Shown: positions 1-8,167, counted from the first letter of the stretch. The stretch is DNA of 41,491 nucleotides from Streptomyces hayashii (GCF_024539815.1 NZ_JAHHIU010000126.1:1-41491), one strand, 5' to 3'. The notes: generated from the letters alone by a model not told the origin. Translations and numbers: made by a program.

Positions 1-45
1 CCCGCCCCCGACGCCGCCCCGACCAAGTCCGAGGACGCCCGATGA
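1..45 (+). CDS. ABC transporter ATP-binding protein, C-terminal end (partial)
   Basis: The window opens inside a reading frame that ends in TGA at 43-45 and encodes a Pro/Ala-rich tail finishing K-S-E-D-A-R. The stop overlaps the ATG of the next gene in an ATGA arrangement, which is typical of translationally coupled ABC exporter subunits. The next gene is an ABC-2 type permease, so this is most likely the C-terminus of its ATPase. No Walker or signature motif lies in the window, so the assignment rests on context. Confidence 0.5.
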   Translation, partial: PAPDAAPTKSEDAR

Positions 46-920
46 GCACCCCGCAGCACCAGTCGCCGCAGGCCGCGCCCGCCTGGCCGGCGCCCGGTCC
101 CTCGTACGCCCAGGCCGGCCCCGGTTACACCTCGCCGATCCCCGTCGTGCGCACCCACCTCGGGCACGCGGTCGCCTCGGAGTGGACCAAGATCCGGTCG
201 GTGCGCTCCACGATGTGGACGCTGGGCGTGTTCGTGCTGCTCGTCGTCGGCATCGGCCTGCTGGCCGCGGCGGTGGTCGCCGCGAACGCCTCAGAGAGCG
301 ACCTCGCGGGCCAGACCGCCCTGTCGTTCGGGTTCTTCGGGCTCCTCCTGGGCAGCATGTGCGTCATCACGCTGGGCGTGCTGACCACGGCCTCGGAGTA
401 CGGCACCGGCATGATCCGCACGACCATGGTGGCCTGCCCGTCGCGCGGCCGGGTCCTCGCGGCGAAGGCCGTCGTGTTCTTCGCGGTCGCCTTCGTGGTG
501 ACGCTCCTGTCGTCCGGCTTCGTCGCCCTGGTCCAGGTGGGCATGCTGGGCGACGCCCGGCAGCCGAGCGGCGAGGAGTGGCTGAAGGCCACCTTCGGCG
601 TCTCCCTCTACGTCGCGCTGCTCGGGCTGCTCTCGCTGGCCGTCGGCTCGGTCATCCGGCACTCGGCCGGCGCGATCACCATCATGATCGGCGTCCTGCT
701 GGCCCCGCTGGTCATCGCGATGTTCATGTTCTCGTCGTCGCTGGAGGACCTGCGCCAGGCCCTCTTCGAGTACTCGATCCCGAGCCAGATGAGCGTCTTC
801 TACTCGGCCTCGCTCAGCGAAAGCGGCCCCACCGGCTGGGACCCGCTGTGGATCGCCCTGGGCGTGACCGCCGTCGCCCTCGGCGCCGCCTTCGCCCTGC
901 TGGAGAAGCGGGACGTCTGA
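42..920 (+). CDS. ABC-2 type transporter permease
   Basis: This 292-aa integral membrane protein probably forms the membrane channel of an exporter powered by the ATPase that ends just upstream. Residues 1-45 are a Pro/Gln/Ala-rich cytoplasmic leader. They are followed by a segment around residues 46-58 (SEWTKIRSVRST) that is typical of actinobacterial ABC-2 permeases, just before the first membrane helix. About six hydrophobic helices can be read, near residues 58-82, 95-115, 140-165, 185-203, 210-232 and 265-283. The C-terminus ends in LLEKRDV, common in this family. The ATG overlaps the preceding stop. The substrate cannot be told from sequence; related pairs export drugs, lipids or peptides. 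The family call is secure and the substrate is unknown. Confidence 0.85.
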   Translation: MSTPQHQSPQAAPAWPAPGPSYAQAGPGYTSPIPVVRTHLGHAVASEWTKIRSVRSTMWTLGVFVLLVVGIGLLAAAVVAANASESDLAGQTALSFGFFGLLLGSMCVITLGVLTTASEYGTGMIRTTMVACPSRGRVLAAKAVVFFAVAFVVTLLSSGFVALVQVGMLGDARQPSGEEWLKATFGVSLYVALLGLLSLAVGSVIRHSAGAITIMIGVLLAPLVIAMFMFSSSLEDLRQALFEYSIPSQMSVFYSASLSESGPTGWDPLWIALGVTAVALGAAFALLEKRDV

Positions 921-935
921 GCCGCCGCCAGGCCG

Positions 936-970
936 CCCGGTCTCCGGGTCTCCGGGTCTCCGGGACCGGG
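936..970. terminator. Possible bidirectional terminator with three 8-bp tandem repeats
   Basis: Three copies of TCTCCGGG (941-964) are flanked by CCCGGT (936-941) and ACCGGG (965-970), which can pair. The element sits in the 51-bp gap between two converging genes (stops at 920 and 972). A hairpin role is inferred. There is no T-run, so it may simply be a slippage repeat. Confidence 0.35.
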
Positions 971-971
971 T

Positions 972-1304
972 CTAGAACCTCGGCGCGTTACGGGACCGCT
1001 GCACCCCCGGGGTGCGGCGGTCCCGCGCGTTCCAGCAGGCCTTGTGCCAGTGCCGGCGGTCGTCGACGCCCGCGTGCTCGGGCCAGGCGACGACGTGCGG
1101 GACGCCGTCGGGGATCAGCTGGTCGCAGCCGGGGCACCGGTACGCCTTGCCCTGGGCGCTCGAACCGGCCACGTGCCGCACGCTCCACCGCTCGCCCTGC
1201 CACGCCTCCGCCGACTGCCAGCCGCCGTAGCGGCTCGCGGTGTCGTCCTCGGGGCTCCGGCCGGACGAGCTCTCACCCTTGGGTCGGTTGCGACGCGGGG
1301 ACAC
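972..1304 (-). CDS. Conserved Streptomyces hypothetical protein with Cys/His cluster
   Basis: This 110-aa protein is read from a GTG at 1304, chosen because a GAGG box lies about six bases upstream; the frame stays open further 5' without support. The N-terminus is basic and Ser-rich. The second half holds C-P-G-C, then H-W-H-K-A-C-W about 30 residues later, a spacing that suggests one bound zinc. Trp and Arg residues are frequent. Homologues are often labelled ATP/GTP-binding protein, but no P-loop is visible, so I do not accept that name. It converges with the ABC permease and is divergent from the oxidoreductase gene. Function is unknown; a nucleic-acid-binding role is only a guess from the basic tail and Cys cluster. 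Confidence 0.65.
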   Translation of the reverse strand: MSPRRNRPKGESSSGRSPEDDTASRYGGWQSAEAWQGERWSVRHVAGSSAQGKAYRCPGCDQLIPDGVPHVVAWPEHAGVDDRRHWHKACWNARDRRTPGVQRSRNAPRF

Positions 1305-1520
1305 GGGACACCTCACGGGGCTCTGCGGGAAGCGGGCTCGGCGTCCAGCGTACGCGGCCCGGACCGGGGCACCCGTAGGGCAGCCGCCGCCGCAAGTCAC
1401 CCTGCCGACCGCCGCATTCTGCAGACAATCCGCAAATCTCTCCGCCAGGCCGTGTCCTCGGCACGTGTCGGACGGTTATGCCCGGTGGGGGAGCTCCGTG
1501 TCGGAGCCAAGGAAGCAGGA

Positions 1521-2555
1521 ATGTCCATGCGTGTGGGAAGTTTCGTGTTGGGAGCCCAGTTCCCCGGCCAGGGCCAGGGGGAGGCGCTGCACCGCGCCGT
1601 CCGCTCGGCCGAGGTGGCCGAGGAAGCGGGCCTGGACTCGGTCTGGCTGGCCGAGCACCACTTCGTGCCGTACGGCACGTGCCCGTCGGCGGTGACGCTG
1701 GCCGCGCTGCTGCTGGGCCGCACCCGGCGCATCCGGGTCGGCACGGCGGTCAGCGTGCTGCCCACCGTCCATCCCGTGGCCCTCGGCGAACAGGCCGCGC
1801 TGCTGCACCTGACGAGCGGCGGCCGTTTCTCCCTGGGCGTGGGCCGCGGCGGGCCGTGGGTCGACCTGGAGGTGTTCGGCGCGGGTCTCCAGGCGTACGA
1901 GCGGGGGTTCCCGGAATCACTCGATCTGCTGGTCCGCTGGCTGCGCGAGCCCTCGGTGGGAGCGGACGGCGAGCGCTTCCGCTTCCGCGAAGTCCCGGTC
2001 GTGCCCCGGCCGTCGGAGGCCCTGACCGACACGGCGGGGCCCGAGGTCGTCGTGGCGTGCACCTCGCCGGCGAGCGTGCGGCTGGCCGCCGAGCGCGGGC
2101 TGCCGATGCTGCTCGGGATGCACGTCGGGGACGAGGAGAAGGCCGAGATGGTCGCCCAGTGGCGGCGCTGCGCACGCGCCGCCGGGCGCTCCGGGGACGA
2201 GATCCGCGACGCGGCGCACGTCTCGGCGGGCGTCTGCCAGATCGCGGACCGCCGCACGGACGCGGTGGAAACGCTGGTGAAGGCGATGCCCGGCTGGCTC
2301 AAGCAGGGCCTGGACGCCCATGTCACGGTGGACGGCCGAGCCCGCAGCATGCGGGACCCGGTGGCGTACACCGAACTGCTCTGCGGGCTCCACCCGGTGG
2401 GCACCCCGCGGTTGTGCGCGGACCGCCTCACGGCGACGAGCGAGCGGACCGGCATCTCGCGCTTCGCCCTGCTCGTCGAGGGCTCCGGCGACCTCGCGGC
2501 CACGGAGGAGAACGTACGGCGGCTGGGCTCGGAGGTGCTCCCCCACCTCCGCTGA
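1521..2555 (+). CDS. LLM-class flavin-dependent oxidoreductase (luciferase-like monooxygenase)
   Basis: This 344-aa cytoplasmic protein has the bacterial-luciferase-like TIM-barrel fold that uses FMN or F420. Visible family features are the first strand (VGSFVLGAQFPGQ), the helix and strand ending SVWLAEHHF around residue 45, the segment RIRVGTAVSVLPTVHPVALGEQ, and LGVGRGG near residue 115. The substrate cannot be deduced. The frame is open far upstream, but the protein starts at ATG 1521 (AAGGAAG five bases upstream) or ATG 1527 (AGGA six bases upstream); the choice changes two residues. It is transcribed alone, divergent from the gene ending at 972 and convergent with the SCO5389-family gene. 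Confidence 0.85.
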   Translation: MSMRVGSFVLGAQFPGQGQGEALHRAVRSAEVAEEAGLDSVWLAEHHFVPYGTCPSAVTLAALLLGRTRRIRVGTAVSVLPTVHPVALGEQAALLHLTSGGRFSLGVGRGGPWVDLEVFGAGLQAYERGFPESLDLLVRWLREPSVGADGERFRFREVPVVPRPSEALTDTAGPEVVVACTSPASVRLAAERGLPMLLGMHVGDEEKAEMVAQWRRCARAAGRSGDEIRDAAHVSAGVCQIADRRTDAVETLVKAMPGWLKQGLDAHVTVDGRARSMRDPVAYTELLCGLHPVGTPRLCADRLTATSERTGISRFALLVEGSGDLAATEENVRRLGSEVLPHLR

Positions 2556-2639
2556 ACAGCCCAGCCGACCACGAGGCCTGCCGCTCCCGTGTCTGTGGAA
2601 CCTCCCGCGTCAGGAGCGGCAAGCGACAGCCTCACAGGT

Positions 2640-3032
2640 TCAGCAGTCCCGGAATTCCGGGGACTGGTTCAGCACCTGGCTGCGGACCGAGGTGAAGCGG
2701 CCGAGCTTCTCGTCGACAGCCGAGTCCAACGGGAACACCGCCACCCGGTGGCAGTTCTGGAAGGCCAGCCGCACACCGAAGTGCCGCTGCAGCGCACCGC
2801 GTATGGCGTCACTCGCGAGTGCGCGCAGCAACTGCCCGCGCGCCTGCTCGTCCGGCGGGGGCGTCTGGTTGTCGGCGAAGTCTCCGCCGTCCACCTTCAG
2901 CTGGGCCACCAGGGAGCTGACCATCTCCCATGCGTAGGGCAGGGAGGTCCGGACGCAGTCGACGAATTGTGCTTCGTCGACCTCGCCTCGCTCGGCCTGT
3001 TCGAGTAGGGCCGGTGAGACGTCGAGCGACAT
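2640..3032 (-). CDS. SCO5389-family conserved protein
   Basis: This 130-aa soluble protein is read from an ATG at 3032 with GAGAGGAG upstream. It is recognisable as the family named after S. coelicolor SCO5389, which is highly conserved among streptomycetes and of unknown function. The sequence is acidic and mostly helical. It has a Cys at about residue 26 (FVDCVRTS), a Pro-rich loop (TPPPDEQARG) and a second conserved Cys (FQNCHRVAVFPLD) before the C-terminal ...RDC. There is no signal peptide or membrane segment. It is transcribed away from nucS, with a 264-bp shared upstream region. I see no motif that gives a biochemical activity. Confidence 0.8.
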   Translation of the reverse strand: MSLDVSPALLEQAERGEVDEAQFVDCVRTSLPYAWEMVSSLVAQLKVDGGDFADNQTPPPDEQARGQLLRALASDAIRGALQRHFGVRLAFQNCHRVAVFPLDSAVDEKLGRFTSVRSQVLNQSPEFRDC

Positions 3033-3296
3033 GGGTACTCCTCTCGCACCCCCGGAACAACAGGGGTTGCCGGACAGGGAAAGGGAGTCCGCATGCCGAA
3101 ACACCGCACACGCTGAGTACACGCATCGCGACCTCCCGTTCACTACGGTAGGCAACGGACCGTGACCGCACCAGGAGAATGGGCACATAGGGAACCCCGG
3201 TTGGGCACACTATCGGCCACTGTCGAGTGCCCATCGAACGATCTTTTTCCAGGGCGAATCGCTTGGGGGCAGGGGCGTCGGATAGCGTTGCGCCCC

Positions 3297-3968
3297 ATGC
3301 GTCTCGTCATCGCCCGGTGCTCCGTCGACTACGCCGGCCGGCTCACCGCCCATCTCCCCTCCGCCCCCCGCCTCATCCTGGTGAAGGCGGACGGCAGCGT
3401 CTCGATCCATGCGGACGACCGTGCCTACAAGCCCCTGAACTGGATGTCGCCGCCCTGCACGCTCAAGGAGGGCGCGGGCGACGACGAGGGCGTGTGGACC
3501 GTCGTCAACAAGGGCGGCGAGAAGCTCATCATCACGATGGAGGAGATCCTCCACGACTCGTCGCACGAACTGGGCGTGGATCCCGGCCTGATCAAGGACG
3601 GCGTGGAAGCACACCTCCAGGAACTGCTCGCCGACCGCATCGAGACCCTCGGCGAGGGCTACACCCTCATCCGCCGCGAGTACATGACCGCCATCGGCCC
3701 GGTGGACATCCTGTGCCGGGACGCGCAGGGGCAGACCGTGGCGGTGGAGATCAAGCGGCGCGGCGAGATCGACGGTGTCGAGCAACTCACGCGTTATCTG
3801 GAGCTGTTGAACCGCGACCCGCACCTCGCGCCGGTGCGCGGCGTCTTCGCGGCCCAGGAGATCAAGCCCCAGGCCCGCGTCCTGGCCACGGACCGGGGCA
3901 TCGGCTGCACGGTCCTCGACTACAACGCCCTGCGCGGCATCGAGGACGACAAGCTGCGCCTGTTCTGA
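3297..3968 (+). CDS. nucS: Mismatch-specific endonuclease NucS (EndoMS)
   Basis: This 223-aa protein is NucS, which cuts both strands at mismatched bases and stands in for MutS/MutL mismatch repair in actinobacteria. The N-terminal DNA-binding half begins MRLVIARCSVDYAGRL. The C-terminal nuclease half has the PD-(D/E)xK pattern G-P-V-D-I-L followed by V-A-V-E-I-K-R-R. The last residues, D-D-K-L-R-L-F, resemble the beta-clamp-binding tail described for NucS. The frame is open further upstream, but ATG 3297 gives the conserved start and normal family length. A TAGCGT hexamer at 3283-3288 lies where a -10 box would make a nearly leaderless mRNA, and no Shine-Dalgarno sequence is visible. It converges with the STAND NTPase gene across a strong hairpin. 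Confidence 0.93.
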   Translation: MRLVIARCSVDYAGRLTAHLPSAPRLILVKADGSVSIHADDRAYKPLNWMSPPCTLKEGAGDDEGVWTVVNKGGEKLIITMEEILHDSSHELGVDPGLIKDGVEAHLQELLADRIETLGEGYTLIRREYMTAIGPVDILCRDAQGQTVAVEIKRRGEIDGVEQLTRYLELLNRDPHLAPVRGVFAAQEIKPQARVLATDRGIGCTVLDYNALRGIEDDKLRLF

Positions 3969-3990
3969 CCTCTCCCGCGCGCGGACGACG

Positions 3991-4030
3991 AGACGGGCCG
4001 GGCTCCCCGGAGAGGGAGCCCGGCCCGTCT
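3991..4030. terminator. Strong bidirectional terminator hairpin
   Basis: A perfect 17-bp stem (AGACGGGCCGGGCTCCC at 3991-4007 with its complement at 4014-4030) closes a 6-nt loop. It lies between the convergent nucS (stop 3968) and STAND NTPase (stop 4047) genes. TTCGTGTG follows on the plus strand. GC-rich stems with weak U tails are usual for Streptomyces terminators. Confidence 0.8.
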
Positions 4031-4046
4031 TCGTGTGTCCGTGGGC

Positions 4047-6572
4047 TCAGATCACGTCCGGCGAGGCCGGCGCGCCGGTGCTCGCAGCGGTGCTCGCGGC
4101 GGTTCCGGCGGAGGTGCGGGGGCTTCCGGGGGAGGACGACATCGAGCTGTTCGCCGAGTGGGAGCTGCCGCCCGTCGGCGTGCTGCTCTCCGAGGGCGAC
4201 GTGCTCGGCGAGGCGGACCCGGTCGGCGACGGCGACGCGGACGACGAAGCCGACGGGGACGTCGAGGGCTTCGCGCTCGTGCTGGACGACGGGGAGGGCC
4301 TGGGCGTTCCGGTCGGCGAGCCGTGTCCGGGGTCGGGTGACTCGCCTGCGCTCGACGACGGGTCGGCCGACCCCGTCGGCGTCGGATCGTCCGAGGTGCC
4401 CATCGTGCCGTCCGGACCGGGGTCCGTCGGCCCGGCGGTCGCCTCGCCCGTGCCGGAGGACGCCCCGCCGTCGCCGGGGGCGTCGGAGTTCGCGTCGTCG
4501 TCGTCCTGACCGGCGCCGACGGTCGGACTGACGCCCACCCGGTCGGAGGGGTCGTGGGCGTCGTTGTCGGAGGTCGCGCCGAGCGTCACCACGGTGCCGA
4601 GCACGGCGACGAGCAGCGCGCCCGCGCCGGCCGCGACGAGGTTGCGCCTGGCCAGGCCCCTCAGACCGGTGCGATGGCGCCGGGCCGTCGGGGCGGGCGG
4701 CTCGCGGCGGGCGACGAGGGTCTCGGCCTCCGGCGAAAAGGACGGGAGCGCCGCCTGGACGGCCCGTGGCGGGAACGCCTGCTCCTCCTGCCGGGCTTCG
4801 GGCGTCTCCTCGTCGGCCGTCGTCGCCGGCAGGCCGGGTATGTCGCCGGAGGCGTCGGCGACCAGGGCGAGGGCGCGGCGGCCGGCCACGGTTCCCCGTT
4901 TGTCGGCGATGACCCCGCGCAGGGCGAGGGAGGCCTCCAGCTCGGAGCGGGCGCGGTCGAGGTCGCCGGTGCACAGGGCGAGGACGCCCAGTTCGTGGTG
5001 GAAGTAGGCGCGGTCGGCGGATTCGCCGGCCATTCTGGCGGCTTCGGCGCCCTCGTGCAGGGTGCTCTCCCAGGCGAGCCAGTGCAGGCCCGCGGCGAAC
5101 GCGGGCGCGGCGGTGCGGGCGAGCCGGACCGCGGTGGCCTCCTCGCCCTCGTCGGGGCGGGTGGTGCCCGGGACGACGGCGGTGAGGGCGGCGAGCACGG
5201 CGTCCGCCTCGGCGCACACCCGCTCGGGCGTGACCGAGGGATGTCCCGCCCACCAGGCGTAGTGCTGGGCGGCGGTCCGGACGCGGGCCTCGACGTCGTC
5301 GGCGTACCCGGCGGCCTCCAACTGGGTCTGGACTCCGGCGGCGAGGCGGTAGCGGGCGCCCACCGGGGTGACGAGTCCGCAGGCGGCCAGTTCGCCGAGG
5401 GCCGCGTCGGCGTGGGTGTCGCCGACCAGGGCGGGCAGATGGGCCTGGTGCGGGACCTCGCCGCCGAGGGCGACGGCGAAGCGCAGTGCGGCGCGGGCGG
5501 AGGCGCTGAGGCGGGCGGCGAGCAGCGGCGCGGGCGCGGCGGCCTCGCCGAGCGAGGGCAGGGGTATCTCCTCCGCCTCGCCGGCTCCGGCGGCGGCGTC
5601 CATCGCGGCGGCGGCCGGCCGGGCGTCCTCGAAGACGCCGAAGGCGTCGACGGCGTCGGCGTCGGCCCGCAGCCGGTCGCGCTGTGAGAGCAGGGCCCCG
5701 GCCTGGACGAACCGCAGTGGGAGGCCCTCGGACTCGAACCAGAGGTCGCCGGCCCAGTTGGCCTCCTCCTCGGTGAGGACCCGGCCCACCGCCTGCTCGA
5801 TGACCTCGACGCCGCCCGCGCGGTCGAGCCCGGACAGGACGACCTCCTCGACGGCGGACTCCGCGGACGGCGCGGGGGCGTCGGGGGCGGCGCCCAGCAG
5901 GAAGGCGCATTCGGGCGTCGCGTCGAGCAGTTCGTCGAGGGCGGCGCCGCCGAGGTCGATGTCGTCGACGACGACGACCGCGCCGATCTCGCGGACCAGG
6001 GTGCGCAGCTCGTCGTCCTCGGGGCGGTGCCGGGGGGCGTCGTGGACGGCGTGGAAGAGGTCGTGCAGCAGGTCGGACGCGGTGCGTCCGAAGCCGGAGA
6101 GGCGGACGACGCCGTCGGGGGCGAGGTCCTCGCAGTCCTCGGCGACGAGGTCGAGGAGGCTGGTGCGACCGGAGCCGGGGGCCCCGGTGACGCGGACGGA
6201 GCGGCCGCGGGCGAGCAGACGGACCAGTTGTTCGCGTTCGTCCTGGCGGCCCTGGAGCGGCCACGGGGAGCGGGCCGGTCCGGCCGGGGCGGGCGGCCGG
6301 GCGGCGCGCTCGGTCTCGGCGCGCTGCTCGGGCGTGCGCTTGACGATCCGCGCGGTCTCCTGCGCTCCGGGCGGCCGCCGTTCTATCTCGCTGCCGTCCA
6401 CGGGGTTGACGGTGAGCAGGTGTTCGCCGACGACGAGCTGCACCGTGCGGGCCTGGGCCGGCTGGTGCTGACCGAAGTCGGGCGTCAGGGGGTCCCGGGA
6501 AGGGCGCGGGCGCGGCGTTCTCCCGTCGCCGTCATGGCCGTGGTCCTCGGGTCCCCGCGGGTTCGGGTCCAT
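4047..6572 (-). CDS. Membrane-anchored STAND-type NTPase with Ser/Thr/Pro-rich external tail, function unknown
   Basis: This 841-aa protein (S. coelicolor SCO5387 type) is read from ATG 6572; the frame is open upstream. Layout: a disordered N-terminus; Walker A GAPGSGRTS at about 130-138; Walker B VVVVDDID at about 199-206; a GLPL motif at about 283-286, which is the GxP signature of STAND ATPases; a winged-helix-like region at 351-436; TPR-like helices at about 506-566 (HHELGVLALCTGDLDRARSELE); one membrane helix at about 645-666 after a basic stretch; and about 175 residues of Ser/Thr/Pro/Gly/Asp outside the cell. STAND proteins are signal-gated switches that oligomerise on sensing a ligand. 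Here the switch domain is cytoplasmic, and the tail may be O-mannosylated or span the wall. Its partner is unknown. The STAS gene upstream is co-directional (234-bp gap), which hints at a shared signalling role. Confidence 0.75.
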   Translation of the reverse strand: MDPNPRGPEDHGHDGDGRTPRPRPSRDPLTPDFGQHQPAQARTVQLVVGEHLLTVNPVDGSEIERRPPGAQETARIVKRTPEQRAETERAARPPAPAGPARSPWPLQGRQDEREQLVRLLARGRSVRVTGAPGSGRTSLLDLVAEDCEDLAPDGVVRLSGFGRTASDLLHDLFHAVHDAPRHRPEDDELRTLVREIGAVVVVDDIDLGGAALDELLDATPECAFLLGAAPDAPAPSAESAVEEVVLSGLDRAGGVEVIEQAVGRVLTEEEANWAGDLWFESEGLPLRFVQAGALLSQRDRLRADADAVDAFGVFEDARPAAAAMDAAAGAGEAEEIPLPSLGEAAAPAPLLAARLSASARAALRFAVALGGEVPHQAHLPALVGDTHADAALGELAACGLVTPVGARYRLAAGVQTQLEAAGYADDVEARVRTAAQHYAWWAGHPSVTPERVCAEADAVLAALTAVVPGTTRPDEGEEATAVRLARTAAPAFAAGLHWLAWESTLHEGAEAARMAGESADRAYFHHELGVLALCTGDLDRARSELEASLALRGVIADKRGTVAGRRALALVADASGDIPGLPATTADEETPEARQEEQAFPPRAVQAALPSFSPEAETLVARREPPAPTARRHRTGLRGLARRNLVAAGAGALLVAVLGTVVTLGATSDNDAHDPSDRVGVSPTVGAGQDDDDANSDAPGDGGASSGTGEATAGPTDPGPDGTMGTSDDPTPTGSADPSSSAGESPDPGHGSPTGTPRPSPSSSTSAKPSTSPSASSSASPSPTGSASPSTSPSESSTPTGGSSHSANSSMSSSPGSPRTSAGTAASTAASTGAPASPDVI

Positions 6573-6806
6573 AGGTTCGAGCCCCCCAAAAGCGTCGTGT
6601 GGCGGTAGCCCCTCCCGGCCTTGCTGCACACTGCGCTGTCGCTTCTGGTCCGGTGCCCGCTCCAGGCGGAGAGCGGCGGGCAGACGAACCGTAAACCTTC
6701 GCACAGTATGTGCGACAGCCCGGGGTACCGCGCCGTCCGAAGCGTCACGGTCTCGTGAGGATTGCGCCCGCCACGCGTTTCCCGCGCAGGCCACGACCCC
6801 CTCGGG

Positions 6807-7130
6807 TCACACCCGGGGCAGCGACTCCACGCCGATGCCGCCCTCGATGGCGAGGATGCGGTGCAGCCGGGTGGCCACCAGCAGGCGTTGCATCTGCGGC
6901 GGTACGCCACGCAGCACCAGCCGTCGGCCGCAGCGTCCCGCCCGTCGGTGGACGCCCATGATGACGCCGAGTCCGGTGGCGTCCCAGGAATCCAGTTCGG
7001 ACAGGTCGAGCACGAGGTCGCCGACTCCGTCGTCGACGGCCGTGTGCAGGGCCGTACGGGCGTCCGCCGCGCTGCGGACGTCGAGACGGCCCCCGACGAC
7101 CAGCTCGACGTGGTCGCCCCTGATGTGCAT
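6807..7130 (-). CDS. STAS-domain anti-sigma-factor antagonist
   Basis: This 107-aa protein consists of a single STAS domain of the SpoIIAA/RsbV/BldG type. Such proteins bind an anti-sigma factor kinase when dephosphorylated and so free a sigma factor. The strand and helix pattern VELVVGGRLDVRSAADARTAL and the switch segment D-L-S-E-L-D-S-W-D-A-T-G-L-G-V-I are clear. At the phosphoacceptor position (usually the second Ser of D-S-S-G) there is Thr (D-A-T-G), so regulation, if by phosphorylation, would be on Thr. ATG 7130 follows AGGGGAG. No cognate anti-sigma kinase lies nearby. The nearest co-directional gene is the STAND NTPase downstream. Confidence 0.85.
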   Translation of the reverse strand: MHIRGDHVELVVGGRLDVRSAADARTALHTAVDDGVGDLVLDLSELDSWDATGLGVIMGVHRRAGRCGRRLVLRGVPPQMQRLLVATRLHRILAIEGGIGVESLPRV

Positions 7131-7594
7131 AGCGCTCCCCTAAGCGTGCGTCTCGTGCTCCGCGGTGTGATGTCCGGTCGTGCGTTGCATCCTCTGACTG
7201 CATGAAGCGGCCGGAGGTTGCCGTCTGTGAGCGAACCGATACCGAATTCACCCGCAGGGGTGAGGCCCGTGGGGCCTGTGCGGTGTGCGCCTGTAGAAGC
7301 CCTGCCCGCTCACGCGTCCGATGTCACCGGCGTTCAACCATCCGGCGCAGCCGTTCCGGTCGCCTGTCCGGTTGCCCGTCCCTGTACCTGTCCGTGTGCC
7401 TCTCGGCCGGAGATTAGCGGTAGCGGGGCGCTGTGTGACCGGTTAGTAACGCGTTTCACGTCTCAGGGCGTGAGACGCCGGTCACGTCGTCAATTCCTGC
7501 CCGGTTCCCACCGATTGGCCCTGAAGTGACCCTGGGGGCGCCGCAGTGACGAAGGGAACGGAACGCACCGGCGGGGACGGTCTAGATTGGCGGC
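7131..7594. other. 464-bp divergent intergenic region (STAS gene / cobalamin adenosyltransferase)
   Basis: No convincing gene is present. It must hold both divergent promoters. Visible items are a hairpin CGTCTCA-5 nt-TGAGACG at 7459-7477, a stretch near 7340-7410 with loosely repeated CCTGTCCG/CCCGTCC words, and a TAGATT -10 box just before the adenosyltransferase ATG. I see no cobalamin riboswitch (no B12-box-like segment). Confidence 0.5.
7583..7588 (+). promoter_or_regulatory. -10 box (TAGATT) placing transcription start at the ATG
   Basis: TAGATT at 7583-7588 is close to the actinobacterial -10 consensus. Its expected start point, about seven bases on, is the A of the ATG at 7595, which predicts a leaderless mRNA. 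No Shine-Dalgarno sequence precedes the ATG, which agrees. No good -35 hexamer is visible. Confidence 0.5.
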
Positions 7595-8167
7595 ATGGTC
7601 AATCTGACGCGCATCTACACCAGAACCGGCGACCAGGGGTCCACCGCCCTCGGCGACATGAGCCGGGTCGCCAAGACCGACCTGCGGATCGCCGCGTACG
7701 CGGACGCCAACGAGGCGAACGCGGTGATCGGCACGGCGCTCGCGCTGGGCGGGCTCGACGAGGAGATCGCCGCCGTCCTCACCCGCGTCCAGAACGACCT
7801 GTTCGACGTGGGCGCGGACCTCTCGACGCCGGTCGTCGACGACCCCGAGTTCCCGCCGCTGCGGGTGGAGCAGTTCTACGTCGACCGGCTGGAGGCGGAC
7901 TGCGACCGTTTCAACGAGCGCCTGGAGAAGCTGCGGTCGTTCATCCTGCCCGGCGGCTCCCCCGGCGCGGCCCTGCTGCACCAGGCCTGCACGGTCGTCC
8001 GGCGGGCCGAACGCTCCACATGGGCGGCGCTGGAGGTGCACGGCGAGGTGATGAACCCGCTGACCGCGACCTACCTCAACCGGCTCTCGGACCTCCTCTT
8101 CATCCTGGCCCGCACCGCCAACAAGGCCACGGGCGACGTGCTGTGGGTGCCGGGCGGCGAGCGCTGA
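7595..8167 (+). CDS. Cob(I)yrinic acid / cob(I)alamin adenosyltransferase, PduO type
   Basis: This 190-aa cytosolic enzyme transfers the adenosyl group of ATP to cob(I)alamin to make coenzyme B12. The PduO-family ATP-binding N-terminus T-R-T-G-D-Q-G-S-T-A-L-G is at residues 9-20. Further conserved segments are A-Y-A-D-A-N-E-A-N (about 35-43), F-I-L-P-G-G-S (about 126) and R-R-A-E-R near residue 143, followed by Y-L-N-R-L-S-D-L-L-F. Length and motifs fit the family. The start is probably leaderless. It is not in a cob operon here and probably works in salvage, serving B12-dependent ribonucleotide reductase, methylmalonyl-CoA and isobutyryl-CoA mutases. It converges with the membrane protein gene across a palindromic repeat. 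Confidence 0.93.
   Translation: MVNLTRIYTRTGDQGSTALGDMSRVAKTDLRIAAYADANEANAVIGTALALGGLDEEIAAVLTRVQNDLFDVGADLSTPVVDDPEFPPLRVEQFYVDRLEADCDRFNERLEKLRSFILPGGSPGAALLHQACTVVRRAERSTWAALEVHGEVMNPLTATYLNRLSDLLFILARTANKATGDVLWVPGGER

Noticed and set aside
1044..1520. N-terminal extension of the flavin-dependent oxidoreductase frame by 159 codons
   Set aside because: The extension is antisense to the small Cys/His protein gene and lacks family similarity; the ATG at 1521 gives the conserved barrel start.
2809..3126. Minus-strand ATG at 3126 with a good GGGAGG box opening MRVLSVCGVSACG
   Set aside because: The frame runs on into the SCO5389-family gene out of frame and has no clean stop before it, so it is not a convincing leader peptide. 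A short non-coding initiation site cannot be excluded.
7131..7594. Cobalamin riboswitch before the adenosyltransferase gene
   Set aside because: No B12-box-like segment or matching fold was seen, and the promoter appears to start transcription at the ATG.
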